64,000 nt of DNA from JAFGVL01 sp963662245 (GCA_963662245.2 CAXXVQ010000009.1:62001-126000); one strand, 5' to 3'; numbered from the stretch's first letter, positions 52,622 to 61,743 are shown. Program-made: numbers and translations. Notes: a model not told the origin generated them from the sequence alone.

Positions 52622-53233
52622 TTATAAAACACCAAATTTATATCCTTCTGATTTCCAAAACTCAATAGCTTCAGGCAGAACCGCAAACATATTTTTTTCA
52701 GCTTTGATAGAATCATGAAAAACAACAATAGAACCGCTTCTGCTAAGTTTTTTGATATTCTTCATAATGTATTCAGGTGTTAAGTTGGGATTGTAATCAC
52801 GCGTGATGATGTCCCACAAAATCACTTTATATTTTTTCAGCAAAGCATTTAGCTGTAGCGGTCTAATGCGTCCGTAAGGTGGTCTGAAAAGATTTGAGTC
52901 AATGTATGTAGCCGCTTTTTCTACATTATCAATGTAAAACTGAATTGGGTATGCAAAACCTTTCAGATGGTTGTATGTATGATTCCCAACTTGGTGTCCT
53001 CTTTTTAAAATTTCGGCATATACATCGGGATGTTTTGCTACATTTTCGCCAACGCAAAAGAAAGTGGCTTTAACCTGATATTTGTCTAATACATCCAAGA
53101 CGGCCGGTGTTATTTCTGGCACCGGACCGTCATCAAAAGTGATGTATATAGTTTTTTCTTTATCGTCTTTAATTCGCCAAATTCCTCCTTTATAAAATGC
53201 GCGAAGGAAATCTAGCGGTCTTTCAATAATCAT
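52622..53233 (-). CDS. Polysaccharide deacetylase (NodB domain, CE4)
   Basis: The 203-residue CE4 domain has TFDDGPVPEITPAVLDVL (motif 1, catalytic Asp and metal Asp), HQVGNHTYNHL (motif 2, metal His pair), RPPYGRIRPLQL (motif 3) and ILWDIITRDYNPN (motif 4). It likely removes acetyl groups from GlcNAc-containing glycans. No signal peptide is present, so the site of action is unclear. Its ATG directly follows the stop of the DUF2723 gene, so the two are co-transcribed. Confidence 0.9.
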   Translation of the reverse strand: MIIERPLDFLRAFYKGGIWRIKDDKEKTIYITFDDGPVPEITPAVLDVLDKYQVKATFFCVGENVAKHPDVYAEILKRGHQVGNHTYNHLKGFAYPIQFYIDNVEKAATYIDSNLFRPPYGRIRPLQLNALLKKYKVILWDIITRDYNPNLTPEYIMKNIKKLSRSGSIVVFHDSIKAEKNMFAVLPEAIEFWKSEGYKFGVL

Positions 53234-56200
53234 CTAGTAAGAACTATTAGCTGCCGCAAATTTTTCTAATGTTGGCATGTATTTATCTAAGATGTTTTGT
53301 CTGTCTGCAAGCTTACATTGTTGAAGCACAGTTTGAAGAATAGCCAAGTTTTGACCAATGTCTTGTTTAACTGAAGCTCTCATTGATGGACTTGTAATTG
53401 AGTTGTACCAAACAATGTTTTTAACGCAGTTAGATGCAATGCTATCCATAACAGCATCTCCTTTTTCATTTTGTTTTAGATGATAATATTGAGCACCTAG
53501 GAATGAAGAAGTATAGTCATGTCTAACTGTTGTACCAGGGATAACTTTCATACAATAGTCAAGTGCCTCAAGAGCTTTATCATTTTTGCCTTCTTTAATT
53601 AATGCATCAACAAGGCGATAGAACATTAAGCGGAATGTACGACACATTCTTTGGTTGTTTTCATCCAAATAAACTTTAGGCTCATTGATATTCCCCCAAC
53701 GGAATTTGTGAACCATATTGTCAAACATTAGGTCTGTGTTTACAGCCCCTTCGCCACCTTTTTGTCCCATAGGAACAATGCGGTAAGCTAATCCTTCAAG
53801 TTGGAAGTTGCCACCTAAGCCCATGTAATAATCGTCACCAACTGTTACTGAGAAGTAGATTGGGCGTTTCCATTTGTTTTGAGACAACATTTCAAGAATC
53901 ATCATTTCGTGTTTGTAAATGCGATCTTTTAATGTGATATCTAGTCTTGGAAGTAACTTATCTGTTTCATTAGGTTTAATAATGCCTTGATTAATCGCAG
54001 CAGCTGTATCTGTTGGGATATATAAATTCTTAGTAGGAAGTACTCCAATATTATTTTCTTGTAGTAATTCCGGATTTAATAAGAAACTATTAATTGCTGT
54101 GTCAACAGACATTTCTGGGAATTGTTTCACATCGTACACATAAGCAATGTCACGCGTTCCTTGAACATATTGATAGCGTTTCCATTTGATTGGAAGTGGT
54201 TCAGATTCATATGCTTCACGACGCATTTGGTCAATGTACCAGTCTGTTTGTAAGTAGCTTAAGTTACATACACGCACATCACGACGAACTCCTTCTACTT
54301 CTTGTAAGTACCAAAGAGGGAATGTATCATTATCACCATTTGTGAAGATGATAGCATTTGGTGCACATGAAATCAAGTAGTTATAACCAAAGTCACGACA
54401 AGTATAACGGTTTGAACGATCATGGTCATCCCAGTTTTCTGCTGCCATTTGTGCAGGAACAATTAAACATAGTAATGTTGCAATTGCCGCAGCAATGGTT
54501 TTGTTTTTAAGAACTTTTTCTATTAAAGTTGCTAAATACAATGCTCCTAAACCTATCCAAATAGTAAATGCATAGAATGAACCGGCATAAGCATAATCTC
54601 GCTCGCGAGGTTGATATGGCGTTTGGTTAAGGTAAAGCACAATTGCTAATCCTGTCATAAAGAATAAGATTGCCGTTAACCAGAAGCTTTGTTTACCTAT
54701 TTTGCGTTGATTCAATTGGAAGAACATACCTAAAATACCTAGAATGAAAGGCATCATATAGTATACATTTCTTCCTTTGTTATTTAATTGATCAGGAGGT
54801 AAGTTATATTGATCTCCGGCAAACATGCTGTCAATAAATTTAAATCCTGTAAGGAAGAATCCTTTATCAACTTCACCATAACCTTGTTCGTCATTTTGTC
54901 TTCCAGAGAAGTTCCACATGAAGTAACGCATGTACATATACATTACTTGATAATCAAAGAAGAATTTCAAGTTTTCACCGAATGTAGGGATGGTATATGT
55001 TTGTGTTTGTCCACATGTAGAATGCGTAATTTGTTTTCCGGTGATGTTAGCCCAGTCTTTATATGCATTCACATGGTTACCTGTGCTGCTATACATGCGT
55101 GGGAAAATAGTACAGAAAGCATCATCATAAACATATTTCTGTTTTTTACCAGAGATGATGTATTTGTCTTTCTCATTTTCATCTATTTTCTCTTGAGGAC
55201 TCCAGATATTTCCTTCATCTTTTAATACAGGATAGCAAGCATCACCTTTGATTTCGCGCTTAACTTCTGCATTGTAGTATTGTCCGTAAATTAATGGTCT
55301 GTCACCATATTGTTCACGATTCAAGTAACTCTTAAGAGCAAATACATTGTCCGGTGAGTTTTGATCCATTGGAGGATTTGCTGTAGAGCGGATTACAATC
55401 ATTGCATACGATGAGTACCCAATAGTAATTGCTGTACATGCAAGAACAATAGTATTTAAGATGCGAACATTGATCTTTTTAAAGATAAATAAAGCTGCAG
55501 TTAATGCACCTAAAAGAATGATACCTAACCAGATGCTTTCTCCAATAAATGGAATTCCTAGCAAACCAACACTTAAAATAAATGAGATTCTGCTGCGTAA
55601 AGCGCTTTTATCTGTAAATGTTTCGAAGATACTCCAGATAAGAACAATAGCTAATAAGATACAGTAGAAAATAAACCCTGTGTTAAAGCTGAAACCAAAA
55701 CTATTAACAAACAACAATTCAAACCATGAAGCGATTAGCATGATACCTGGAATGATACCGTACATAATCAGACCAAGGATTGCAAATGAAACCCCAAGGG
55801 CAACTATAGTTCCTTTTTTAGTTACAGGGAATTTTTTGAAGTAGTATACTAAAACAATTGCAGGAATTGCAAGTAAGTTCAACAAGTGGACACCAACAGA
55901 AAGTCCCATCAAATATGCGATAAGAATTAACCAGCGGTCAGCATGCTCTTGGTTAGCTACATCTTCCCATTTCAGTATTGCCCAGAAAACAATAGCAGTG
56001 AAGAATGATGATGACGCGTAAACCTCACCTTCAACAGCTGAGAACCAGAATGTGTCACTAAATGTATATGCCAAAGCACCAACTAGTCCGGCACCAATAA
56101 TTCCGATTAAGTTTCCTAGTGTAAATTCAGAACCCTCTCTTACCACCATTTTGCGAGCAAGGTGAGTAATTGTCCAGAATAAAAATAAGATTGTAAATGC

Positions 56201-56458
56201 ACTGGCAAGAGCAGATAAAGTATTTACCATAACTGCTACATGTTGTAAATCAGATGCAAACAAAGTGAAGAAACGACCCATCAACATGAAAAATGGTGCG
56301 CCCGGTGGGTGACCTACTTCTAGCTTAAATGCTGTGGCAATAAACTCAGGACAATCCCAAAAACTTGCAGTGGGTTCCATTGTTGACAAATAAGTAAATG
56401 CCGCTATGGCAAACGCAACCCATCCGAAAAGGTTGTTTAGTAATTTGTACTGTTTCAT
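53234..56458 (-). CDS. DUF2723 protein, large polytopic membrane glycosyltransferase-like protein
   Basis: The 1074-residue protein has about 12-14 hydrophobic segments in the first 680 residues and a large extracytoplasmic C-terminal domain with some helical-repeat character. The N-terminal block with MEPTASFWDCPEFIATAFKL and EVGHPPGAPFFMLMGRFF matches DUF2723, a GT-C-like family with an early acidic Glu/Asp pair in the first loop as in protein O-mannosyltransferases. It may glycosylate exported proteins or lipids; this is inferred. It is followed without gap by the CE4 deacetylase gene. Confidence 0.85.
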   Translation of the reverse strand: MKQYKLLNNLFGWVAFAIAAFTYLSTMEPTASFWDCPEFIATAFKLEVGHPPGAPFFMLMGRFFTLFASDLQHVAVMVNTLSALASAFTILFLFWTITHLARKMVVREGSEFTLGNLIGIIGAGLVGALAYTFSDTFWFSAVEGEVYASSSFFTAIVFWAILKWEDVANQEHADRWLILIAYLMGLSVGVHLLNLLAIPAIVLVYYFKKFPVTKKGTIVALGVSFAILGLIMYGIIPGIMLIASWFELLFVNSFGFSFNTGFIFYCILLAIVLIWSIFETFTDKSALRSRISFILSVGLLGIPFIGESIWLGIILLGALTAALFIFKKINVRILNTIVLACTAITIGYSSYAMIVIRSTANPPMDQNSPDNVFALKSYLNREQYGDRPLIYGQYYNAEVKREIKGDACYPVLKDEGNIWSPQEKIDENEKDKYIISGKKQKYVYDDAFCTIFPRMYSSTGNHVNAYKDWANITGKQITHSTCGQTQTYTIPTFGENLKFFFDYQVMYMYMRYFMWNFSGRQNDEQGYGEVDKGFFLTGFKFIDSMFAGDQYNLPPDQLNNKGRNVYYMMPFILGILGMFFQLNQRKIGKQSFWLTAILFFMTGLAIVLYLNQTPYQPRERDYAYAGSFYAFTIWIGLGALYLATLIEKVLKNKTIAAAIATLLCLIVPAQMAAENWDDHDRSNRYTCRDFGYNYLISCAPNAIIFTNGDNDTFPLWYLQEVEGVRRDVRVCNLSYLQTDWYIDQMRREAYESEPLPIKWKRYQYVQGTRDIAYVYDVKQFPEMSVDTAINSFLLNPELLQENNIGVLPTKNLYIPTDTAAAINQGIIKPNETDKLLPRLDITLKDRIYKHEMMILEMLSQNKWKRPIYFSVTVGDDYYMGLGGNFQLEGLAYRIVPMGQKGGEGAVNTDLMFDNMVHKFRWGNINEPKVYLDENNQRMCRTFRLMFYRLVDALIKEGKNDKALEALDYCMKVIPGTTVRHDYTSSFLGAQYYHLKQNEKGDAVMDSIASNCVKNIVWYNSITSPSMRASVKQDIGQNLAILQTVLQQCKLADRQNILDKYMPTLEKFAAANSSY

Positions 56459-56497
56459 GTTTGTTGTTTTCTACTTTTCTGGTTTTTATAAAGCGTT

Positions 56498-56505
56498 CAA
56501 AGATA
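56498..56505 (-). promoter_or_regulatory. Candidate -7 box for the DUF2723 operon
   Basis: CAAAGATA (TATCTTTG on the minus strand), 40 bp before the start, with CAAA at 56522-56525 as a poorly spaced -33 candidate. Confidence 0.4.
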
Positions 56506-56586
56506 TAAAAATTTAGTGATACAAAAAGTTTGTCATTTTTTTGTAAAGACTCTGGTTTTGCAATAATTATTCCAAATCAACTTGAG

Positions 56587-56617
56587 TTGTTCCAAATAGC
56601 TTATTTGTTTACCTTTG
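56587..56617 (+). promoter_or_regulatory. Promoter of aroA
   Basis: TTG (56587-56589), a 20-bp spacer, then TACCTTTG (56610-56617, exact TAnnTTTG), 27 bp before the aroA ATG. Confidence 0.6.
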
Positions 56618-56643
56618 CAGGCAAATATTTACTTATTTAATCC

Positions 56644-57864
56644 ATGAAATATTCATTATCAGCACCTGAGGAATTAAAAGGAGAAATTAATTTACCGTCG
56701 TCAAAAAGTATCAGTAACCGAGCTTTAATTTTAAATGCTTTGGCGTACAGTGATACCCCAATTAACAATGTATCAGACTGTGATGATACACGCGTAATGG
56801 TGAAAGCTTTGAATTCGGACAGTAACCTGTTTGATGTAGGTGCTGCCGGAACTTCTATGCGTTTTTTAACTGCCTTTTTATCGAAGATAGTAGGGGAGTG
56901 GATAATTACCGGAAGTGAGCGTATGAAGCAACGCCCAATCAAGCTTTTGGTAGATGCTTTAAATACACTGGGAGCAAGAATTGAATACCTTGAAACTGAA
57001 GGTTGCCCTCCGTTAAAGATTTACGGAAGTGCTTTACAAGGTGGAGAAATTTCATTGGATGGAGGTGTAAGCAGCCAGTATATTTCTGCATTGCTGATGA
57101 TTGCTCCAACCATGCAAAAAGGGTTAAAACTGACTTTGACCGGAAATATTATTTCTATTCCGTATATCAATATGACGCTACAAATGATGGAAGAGTTTGG
57201 CGTGAAAGCATATTGGAAAGAAAATACGATAACTATTCCACCGCAAGAATATAAACCAATTCCGTTTACTGTTGAGAGCGATTGGTCAGCTGCTTCATAT
57301 TGGTATGAGATCTTGGCTTTGTGTGGAAAAGGAGAGGTGTTCCTAAAAGGTTTGCGTAAAAACAGTACGCAAGGAGATTCAAAAATTGCTGAATTATTCA
57401 AGCAATTGGGTGTGAAATCAACATACGAAAAAACAGGTGTTCGTTTATCACTAAACGCGAACATCACACAAAAAATGCAATACAACTTTGTGGAGCAACC
57501 GGATATGGCGCAAACATTTGTAGTTTGTTGTTGTATGCTAAATGTCCCATTCCGCTTTACAGGTTTACAAAGTTTGAAAATTAAAGAGACAGATCGTATT
57601 GCTGCTTTGATTGCGGAAATGAAGAAAGTAGGTTATGTGCTGGAAGATTCTAACGACTCTATCCTTGAATGGAAAGGCGAAAAATGCGAACCTGCTGCCG
57701 AAGTCAATATCGACACTTATGATGATCACCGTATGGCTATGGCATTTGCGCCTATTGCATTTAAGCAAGCCGTGAATATTAATGACCCTCATGTGGTAAG
57801 CAAGTCGTACCCAAGCTACTGGGAAGATTTAAAATCTGTAGGATTTGAGATTAAAGAAGCATAA
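56644..57864 (+). CDS. aroA: 3-phosphoshikimate 1-carboxyvinyltransferase (EPSP synthase)
   Basis: The 406-residue enzyme has LPSSKSISNRALIL near residue 18, GAAGTSMRFLTAFL near 66 (usual GNAGT with N to A), VSSQYISALLMIAP, IKETDRIAALIAEMKKVG near 311 and DDHRMAMAFAP near 362. It transfers enolpyruvate from PEP to shikimate 3-phosphate in chorismate synthesis. No other aro genes are adjacent. It has its own promoter and terminator. Confidence 0.95.
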   Translation: MKYSLSAPEELKGEINLPSSKSISNRALILNALAYSDTPINNVSDCDDTRVMVKALNSDSNLFDVGAAGTSMRFLTAFLSKIVGEWIITGSERMKQRPIKLLVDALNTLGARIEYLETEGCPPLKIYGSALQGGEISLDGGVSSQYISALLMIAPTMQKGLKLTLTGNIISIPYINMTLQMMEEFGVKAYWKENTITIPPQEYKPIPFTVESDWSAASYWYEILALCGKGEVFLKGLRKNSTQGDSKIAELFKQLGVKSTYEKTGVRLSLNANITQKMQYNFVEQPDMAQTFVVCCCMLNVPFRFTGLQSLKIKETDRIAALIAEMKKVGYVLEDSNDSILEWKGEKCEPAAEVNIDTYDDHRMAMAFAPIAFKQAVNINDPHVVSKSYPSYWEDLKSVGFEIKEA

Positions 57865-57883
57865 TTTGAAATTACTTTATAGT

Positions 57884-57918
57884 AAAAAACTCATCCCAAT
57901 TTTAGGATGAGTTTTTTT
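57884..57918. terminator. Terminator after aroA
   Basis: A 12-bp stem (AAAAACTCATCC with GGATGAGTTTTT) and T-run, 20 bp after the aroA stop. It also lies at the end of the convergent gene at 57917 and may serve both. Confidence 0.8.
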
Positions 57919-58399
57919 ATTTTATTCTAACTGTAGTAGTATTTGATATCAGTTTTGTTTCTCCGTTTTCATAAGATAATTGAACTTTATAAGTTCCTTG
58001 AGTCATATTATCCCAGTACAGTATTATTTCTTTCTGAAAAGAATTGTCTGCCTCTATTTTGATTAGCTCCTGCCGTTTTGGTAAATTCTCCAATGTTGTT
58101 TTAGTGAATTTCTTTTCTAATGAGAAATCAGTTATTATAGAATCTCCAGCTTCATCCCAAACGCTTATTTTAAAGCAAAGCGGAATGCCCCAGGTTTTCT
58201 CCAAGTCGTACCAACAAAAGGATAATTCTTCTTCTGTATCGTTTTTTAGCTCAATATTTAGCTGGTTATGCACATTTGTTTGTTCAACAGGTGAAATAAT
58301 TAGTTTCAGTCCCTCAGTATTTGCTTTATCGCATTGAGCATAAGATGTAAGCCAGATAAAAAGTGTAAAAAATATTAGCAGCAGTTTTCTCATAGGCAT
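57917..58399 (-). CDS. Small secreted protein of unknown function
   Basis: The 160-residue protein has a signal peptide (MRKLLLIFFTLFIWLTSYAQ) and a beta-rich mature domain with one early Cys (AQCDKANTEG) and an internal FCWYDLEKTWG. I do not recognise the family. The longest start (58399) shares its ATG with the upstream stop (TAATG), suggesting coupling; Met3 at 58393 also fits. It follows another secreted unknown and ends in the aroA terminator. Confidence 0.55.
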   Translation of the reverse strand: MPMRKLLLIFFTLFIWLTSYAQCDKANTEGLKLIISPVEQTNVHNQLNIELKNDTEEELSFCWYDLEKTWGIPLCFKISVWDEAGDSIITDFSLEKKFTKTTLENLPKRQELIKIEADNSFQKEIILYWDNMTQGTYKVQLSYENGETKLISNTTTVRIK

Positions 58400-58983
58400 T
58401 ATTTTGTTCTGCGAATAAATGCGTCAGTTACTTTGATTTTTAGAATCCAATCGTCGTTGGTTTCATCCATATTTACTTCGTAATCTGTAAGTTTTCCTCC
58501 GCAGCGAACTGTCGAAGCAAAGTAGTAATTCAAATCAAGTTTTTCTTTGAAGCTGATATCTTCAGTCATCATAATATCATAATTCAGATTTGGAATAACT
58601 GTATATCCGGTTGTGTAATCCCCTGCGTTTGATAAGAATGTCTTATTAAGCGAGTTTTTAGGATTTACAGATGCAACATGTCCTGACATGAAAATAGTTT
58701 GTCCTTTGTATTTACTAACAAGATCGTTAAGCTCTTTTCTGGTCATTTTCCCATTAGAAGTTAGTACTGTAGCCGAATAAATGTTGATATAAGCAGTCAT
58801 TTGTTCGTATTCTGATTGATTTCCATTGGCTTTTTCTAAAAGTTTGTTAGAGACTTTGTAGGCCTTTTTGTAGTCGTAAGATTTTAAATAAGTAACAAGG
58901 TCTTTGTAATCATTATCTGTGATTTGTGCATTGGCAGCATTAATCCCAATAGCAAAAACGAAAAGTAAAAGAAATTTTTTCAT
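58399..58983 (-). CDS. Secreted protein of unknown function
   Basis: The 194-residue protein has a signal peptide (MKKFLLLFVFAIGINAANAQ) and a soluble domain with helical (YLKSYDYKKAYKVSNKLLEK, SEYEQMTAYINIYSAT) and strand-rich halves (GYTVIPNLNYDIMMTEDISF). I do not recognise it. Start 58983 is chosen because it begins the signal peptide and a -7 box lies at 59008-59015; the longer frame to 59010 would put that box at its own start. It is coupled to the downstream secreted gene. Confidence 0.55.
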   Translation of the reverse strand: MKKFLLLFVFAIGINAANAQITDNDYKDLVTYLKSYDYKKAYKVSNKLLEKANGNQSEYEQMTAYINIYSATVLTSNGKMTRKELNDLVSKYKGQTIFMSGHVASVNPKNSLNKTFLSNAGDYTTGYTVIPNLNYDIMMTEDISFKEKLDLNYYFASTVRCGGKLTDYEVNMDETNDDWILKIKVTDAFIRRTK

Positions 58984-59007
58984 GGTCATTTTGTTTTTAT
59001 AGTTAAA

Positions 59008-59015
59008 CAAATATA
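59008..59015 (-). promoter_or_regulatory. Candidate -7 box for the two secreted-protein genes
   Basis: CAAATATA (TATATTTG on the minus strand), 25 bp before the start at 58983. Confidence 0.4.
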
Positions 59016-59026
59016 GTATTTATTTC

Positions 59027-59785
59027 CTAGTTATGATGTTCATTATAAATGGCTTGGATTACAAGTCCAGCAATCATTAAACCAAATATTGCTGTAACAT
59101 GGCTTATAGTTCCGTTGATGCTAGCTTTTTTATTATTGGACTGGTGGCTTTCATCTTGATCATGAAAAGTTTCTCCTTTGTTTTCAAGAAGTTCATCGCT
59201 GAAAATACACATAAATTTCTTTGCAGGTAAATCTCCTCGTCTTATTCTTTTGCGTATAGCTGACGCAAGAGGGCATCCGCGTACTTTCCAGAATTCAGCT
59301 ACTTTGATGCGAGTAGGGTCAAGTTTTAAAGCGGCTCCCATCGATGAGATGAATGTCGCATCTGTTCGTGTTGCTTTTCTTATCAAATGAATTTTGCTAC
59401 TTAGACTGTCAATAGCATCAATGATGAAATCGTATTTTTCAAGCTCAAATTCCTCATGAGAATCTTCATTGTATACTTTCTGTATCCCAATGATATTTGC
59501 TTCAGGATTTATCTCTAATAATCGATTCTTTAGAGCCTCAATTTTAACCTGACCAACTGTTTTAGTTGTTGCGTGCAACTGTCTGTTCACATTGGTAACG
59601 CAAATCACATCGCTATCTACCATTGTTAGGTTTTTAATACCTGAGCGAATTAGGCTTTCAGCACACCAGCTACCAACGCCGCCAACGCCAAAAATAATTA
59701 CCTTCTTGTTAGCAAGGCTTTTCATCATATCCTTGCCTAATAAGAGCTCAGAGCGGTGAAAGATACCTTCAGCAATATTTTCCAT
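59027..59785 (-). CDS. tcdA: tRNA threonylcarbamoyladenosine dehydratase TcdA (ThiF/E1 fold)
   Basis: The 252-residue ThiF-fold adenylating enzyme has the ATP-binding GVGGVGSWCAESLIRSG near residue 35. It also has VTNVNRQLHATTKTVG with the conserved Arg, and DAIDSLSSKIHLI. Positions such as SMGAALKLDPTRIKVAEFWK and CPLASAIRKRIRRG match TcdA (CsdL). It cyclises t6A37 of tRNA to ct6A with ATP. The C-terminus has a hydrophobic anchor-like segment (VTAIFGLMIAGLVIQAIY). Confidence 0.92.
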   Translation of the reverse strand: MENIAEGIFHRSELLLGKDMMKSLANKKVIIFGVGGVGSWCAESLIRSGIKNLTMVDSDVICVTNVNRQLHATTKTVGQVKIEALKNRLLEINPEANIIGIQKVYNEDSHEEFELEKYDFIIDAIDSLSSKIHLIRKATRTDATFISSMGAALKLDPTRIKVAEFWKVRGCPLASAIRKRIRRGDLPAKKFMCIFSDELLENKGETFHDQDESHQSNNKKASINGTISHVTAIFGLMIAGLVIQAIYNEHHN

Positions 59786-59828
59786 GATGTATGTTTCTTT
59801 AAAAGCAAAAATAAGAACTATTTAACGA

Positions 59829-59855
59829 AAAATCCCCGTCAAATGACGAGGATTT
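59829..59855. terminator. Hairpin below the MaoC-like gene
   Basis: A short stem (AAATCC-CGTCA with TGACG-GGATTT, one mismatch) that lies 22 bp after the MaoC-like gene stop on the minus strand. Confidence 0.6.
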
Positions 59856-59877
59856 AATAACATTATTTTGCTTGGTC

Positions 59878-60345
59878 TTAGTCGTTAAAGTGGTATAAGA
59901 AAACTACTTCGCCTTCGTAGGCAGGTTTTCTATTTCCATCAATTTCCAATTTCACACCAATATTAGCTCTTGTTACACCGCGAAGATTAACTGCGCTAAC
60001 TACTTTAGCTACTAATCTTACTTTGCTGTTTACAAGTACAGGTTGGTTAAATTTGAATTTCTCGATACCGTAGTTCACTTGTAGTTTTAGGTTTTGTACA
60101 TCTACAATTTGATCCCATAAATATGGAAGCAAAGAAAGAGTAAGGTATCCGTGGGCTATTGTGTCTCCAAATGGTGATTCTGCTTTTGCTTTTTCTTTAT
60201 CTACATGAATCCATTGGTGGTCAATAGTAGCATCCGCAAAAAGGTTAATTTGATCTTGTGTAAATTCATGCCAATCAGAAACTCCTAATTCTTTACCAAT
60301 CATAGTTTCTAAGTCTGCAAAACTTGCAATAATTGTTTTACTCAT
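59878..60345 (-). CDS. MaoC-like (R)-specific enoyl-CoA hydratase
   Basis: The 155-residue hotdog-fold protein has the hydratase-2 motif in DATIDHQWIHVDKEKAKAES with the PFGDTIAHGYLTLSLLPYL block, which supply the catalytic Asp and His. Family members hydrate trans-2-enoyl-CoA or dehydrate 3-hydroxyacyl-CoA. Start MSKTIIASFADL at 60345 is chosen because a -7 box overlaps the longer ORF start (60375). No fatty-acid genes are adjacent, so substrate is unknown. Confidence 0.85.
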   Translation of the reverse strand: MSKTIIASFADLETMIGKELGVSDWHEFTQDQINLFADATIDHQWIHVDKEKAKAESPFGDTIAHGYLTLSLLPYLWDQIVDVQNLKLQVNYGIEKFKFNQPVLVNSKVRLVAKVVSAVNLRGVTRANIGVKLEIDGNRKPAYEGEVVFLYHFND

Positions 60346-60372
60346 TTTTTCAAATTTTTTGTGTTTGAGTTG

Positions 60373-60380
60373 CAAAGATA
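60373..60380 (-). promoter_or_regulatory. Candidate -7 box for the MaoC-like gene
   Basis: CAAAGATA (TATCTTTG on the minus strand), 28 bp before the chosen start at 60345. Confidence 0.45.
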
Positions 60381-60396
60381 ATTTTTTGCTTTGTAT

Positions 60397-60430
60397 AAAA
60401 AAAAGTCCCTGCTTTTGGCAAGGACTTTTC
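60397..60430. terminator. Terminator of the first YflT-like gene
   Basis: AAAAGTCC and GGACTTTT with an internal TGCTTTTGGCA loop, 18 bp after the stop at 60448 on the minus strand. A-rich on one side and T-rich on the other. Confidence 0.75.
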
Positions 60431-60447
60431 TTCTTGTTCGATTTATT

Positions 60448-60930
60448 TTATGCTACTTTTAAATGTATACCTTCAGTGTGTAGTATATGCTCAGCGGTTT
60501 CGACTTCTTCAATACTTCCGTTTACAATGACTAGGAACTTTTGTTCAACTAAGTGCTCTTTGTAACTCACTACCTTATCTTCTTTAAAAATAATTGATAA
60601 GGTTATTGTTAACATTCCACCTATTAATAGTCCGAAATTAAAACCAAGAATACCATTTATTAGCTGATTTGTTCTATTCATGTGTTCAAACCCGGGGATG
60701 TTAATTACTCCTGCCCCAGCCAGTAGAGCAGTTACTATTCCTACACTAACAAATAAAAATACAGGTGAAAGCTTATATAGCTCAATTGACCTTACTTTTA
60801 TATTATCATCCATATAATCTGCTCTACCAACTAATGAAACATTATCTATTGGAAAGCCTTTCTCTTTTAAAGCTCTTACTGCCTTCAGAGCTTGTTCATG
60901 AGTTTTGTATATTGCAACATGTGACTTCAT
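60448..60930 (-). CDS. YflT/DUF1269-like membrane protein, copy 1
   Basis: The 160-residue protein has an N-terminal domain (residues 1-50, SHVAIYKTHEQALKAVRALK and FPIDNVSLVGRADYMDD) of the general-stress YflT type. Two hydrophobic segments follow (about 55-73 and 92-112) and a short soluble C-terminal domain (YKEHLVEQKFLVIVNGSIEE, ending AEHILHTEG). A paralogue follows at 61261-61743 with identical or near-identical ends but different membrane segments. Function unknown; the YflT name rests on the N-terminal pattern only. Confidence 0.65.
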   Translation of the reverse strand: MKSHVAIYKTHEQALKAVRALKEKGFPIDNVSLVGRADYMDDNIKVRSIELYKLSPVFLFVSVGIVTALLAGAGVINIPGFEHMNRTNQLINGILGFNFGLLIGGMLTITLSIIFKEDKVVSYKEHLVEQKFLVIVNGSIEEVETAEHILHTEGIHLKVA

Positions 60931-60970
60931 AAGCGTTAGTTTTTATGTTAAAGACTTATGTTATTAGACA

Positions 60971-60978
60971 CAAATTTA
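60971..60978 (-). promoter_or_regulatory. Candidate -7 box for YflT-like copy 1
   Basis: CAAATTTA (TAAATTTG on the minus strand), 41 bp before the start at 60930. Confidence 0.4.
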
Positions 60979-61035
60979 CAAAATAAAAGTATATGAGTAC
61001 TAAAATAACTGTTAATTTTTTGTTGTAGAATAAAA

Positions 61036-61066
61036 AAACCTTTATTCACAATGGAATAAAGGTTTC
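61036..61066. terminator. Hairpin in the gap between the YflT-like genes
   Basis: AAACCTTTATTC with GAATAAAGGTTT (12-bp stem, loop ACAATG) and an adjacent A-run that gives a U-tract on the minus strand. It may be an extra terminator below copy 2. Confidence 0.7.
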
Positions 61067-61221
61067 TGTTTGGGTGTTTTATGTGAAATTTGGTTGGTTG
61101 AGCCTTAAATGGGTTTACAAAAATAGGTTTTTTATTTATATTTTCAACTTTTAATATGTTAATAAACAACACTTTTCAGGTTCTAAAAATATCATAGGAT
61201 AGTAATATTCACATTAAAAAA

Positions 61222-61241
61222 CTCTTGAAGTGTTTCAAGAG
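61222..61241 (-). terminator. Terminator of YflT-like copy 2
   Basis: Perfect 8-bp stem CTCTTGAA/TTCAAGAG with loop GTGT, followed on the minus strand by a T-run, 20 bp after the stop at 61261. Confidence 0.7.
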
Positions 61242-61260
61242 CTCTTATTAATAAACTAAC

Positions 61261-61743
61261 TTATGCAATGGCTTTAAACTGTCCTTCGGTATGCAAAATC
61301 TTTTCAGCCATTAATATTTCTTCTTCCGTTCCATTTACAACAACTAGGAATCTTCTTGGGAATAAATGTTCTTTATATTTCAGTACTCTATCTTTTGGAA
61401 TGATAAAAGCAGTAACAATTGTTGCAATAGCACCAACCATTAAGCCTACACTCAAACCAAAGAAAATACTAACAAAGAACCCGTCGCTAAATTCAAAGCT
61501 TATACTTGGTAACTGAATCCAGTCTAAACCTAGCGTTAATCCAAATAATCCACCTAGTACAATTGCTACTGCAAAAGGAATAAGTTTTTTGTCTTCTATT
61601 GTCTGCATATGCAAATGGTCATCGACAATATCAGCTTTACCAATCAAAGAAACATGTTCCATAGGGAATTTCTTTTCACTTAATCTTTGCACTGCTTTTA
61701 GTGCTTCGTCATGAGTTTTGTAAATTGCAACATGTGATTTCAT
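61261..61743 (-). CDS. YflT/DUF1269-like membrane protein, copy 2
   Basis: The 160-residue protein is the same length as copy 1 and shares its start (MKSHVAIYKTH) and end (HTEG). The N-terminal domain reads KFPMEHVSLIGKADIVDD. Two hydrophobic segments lie at about 58-73 and 90-114 and the C-terminal domain has YKEHLFPRRFLVVVNGTEEE. The membrane segments are poorly conserved against copy 1. Each gene has its own terminator, so they are separately transcribed. Confidence 0.65.
   Translation of the reverse strand: MKSHVAIYKTHDEALKAVQRLSEKKFPMEHVSLIGKADIVDDHLHMQTIEDKKLIPFAVAIVLGGLFGLTLGLDWIQLPSISFEFSDGFFVSIFFGLSVGLMVGAIATIVTAFIIPKDRVLKYKEHLFPRRFLVVVNGTEEEILMAEKILHTEGQFKAIA

Noticed and set aside
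54809..55225. 138-codon plus-strand ORF antisense to the DUF2723 gene
   Set aside because: It lies wholly inside a strongly conserved coding frame on the other strand and has no features of its own.
60948..61172. 74-codon minus-strand ORF between the YflT-like genes
   Set aside because: It runs through the hairpin at 61036-61066 and the candidate -7 box at 60971-60978, and shows no family features.
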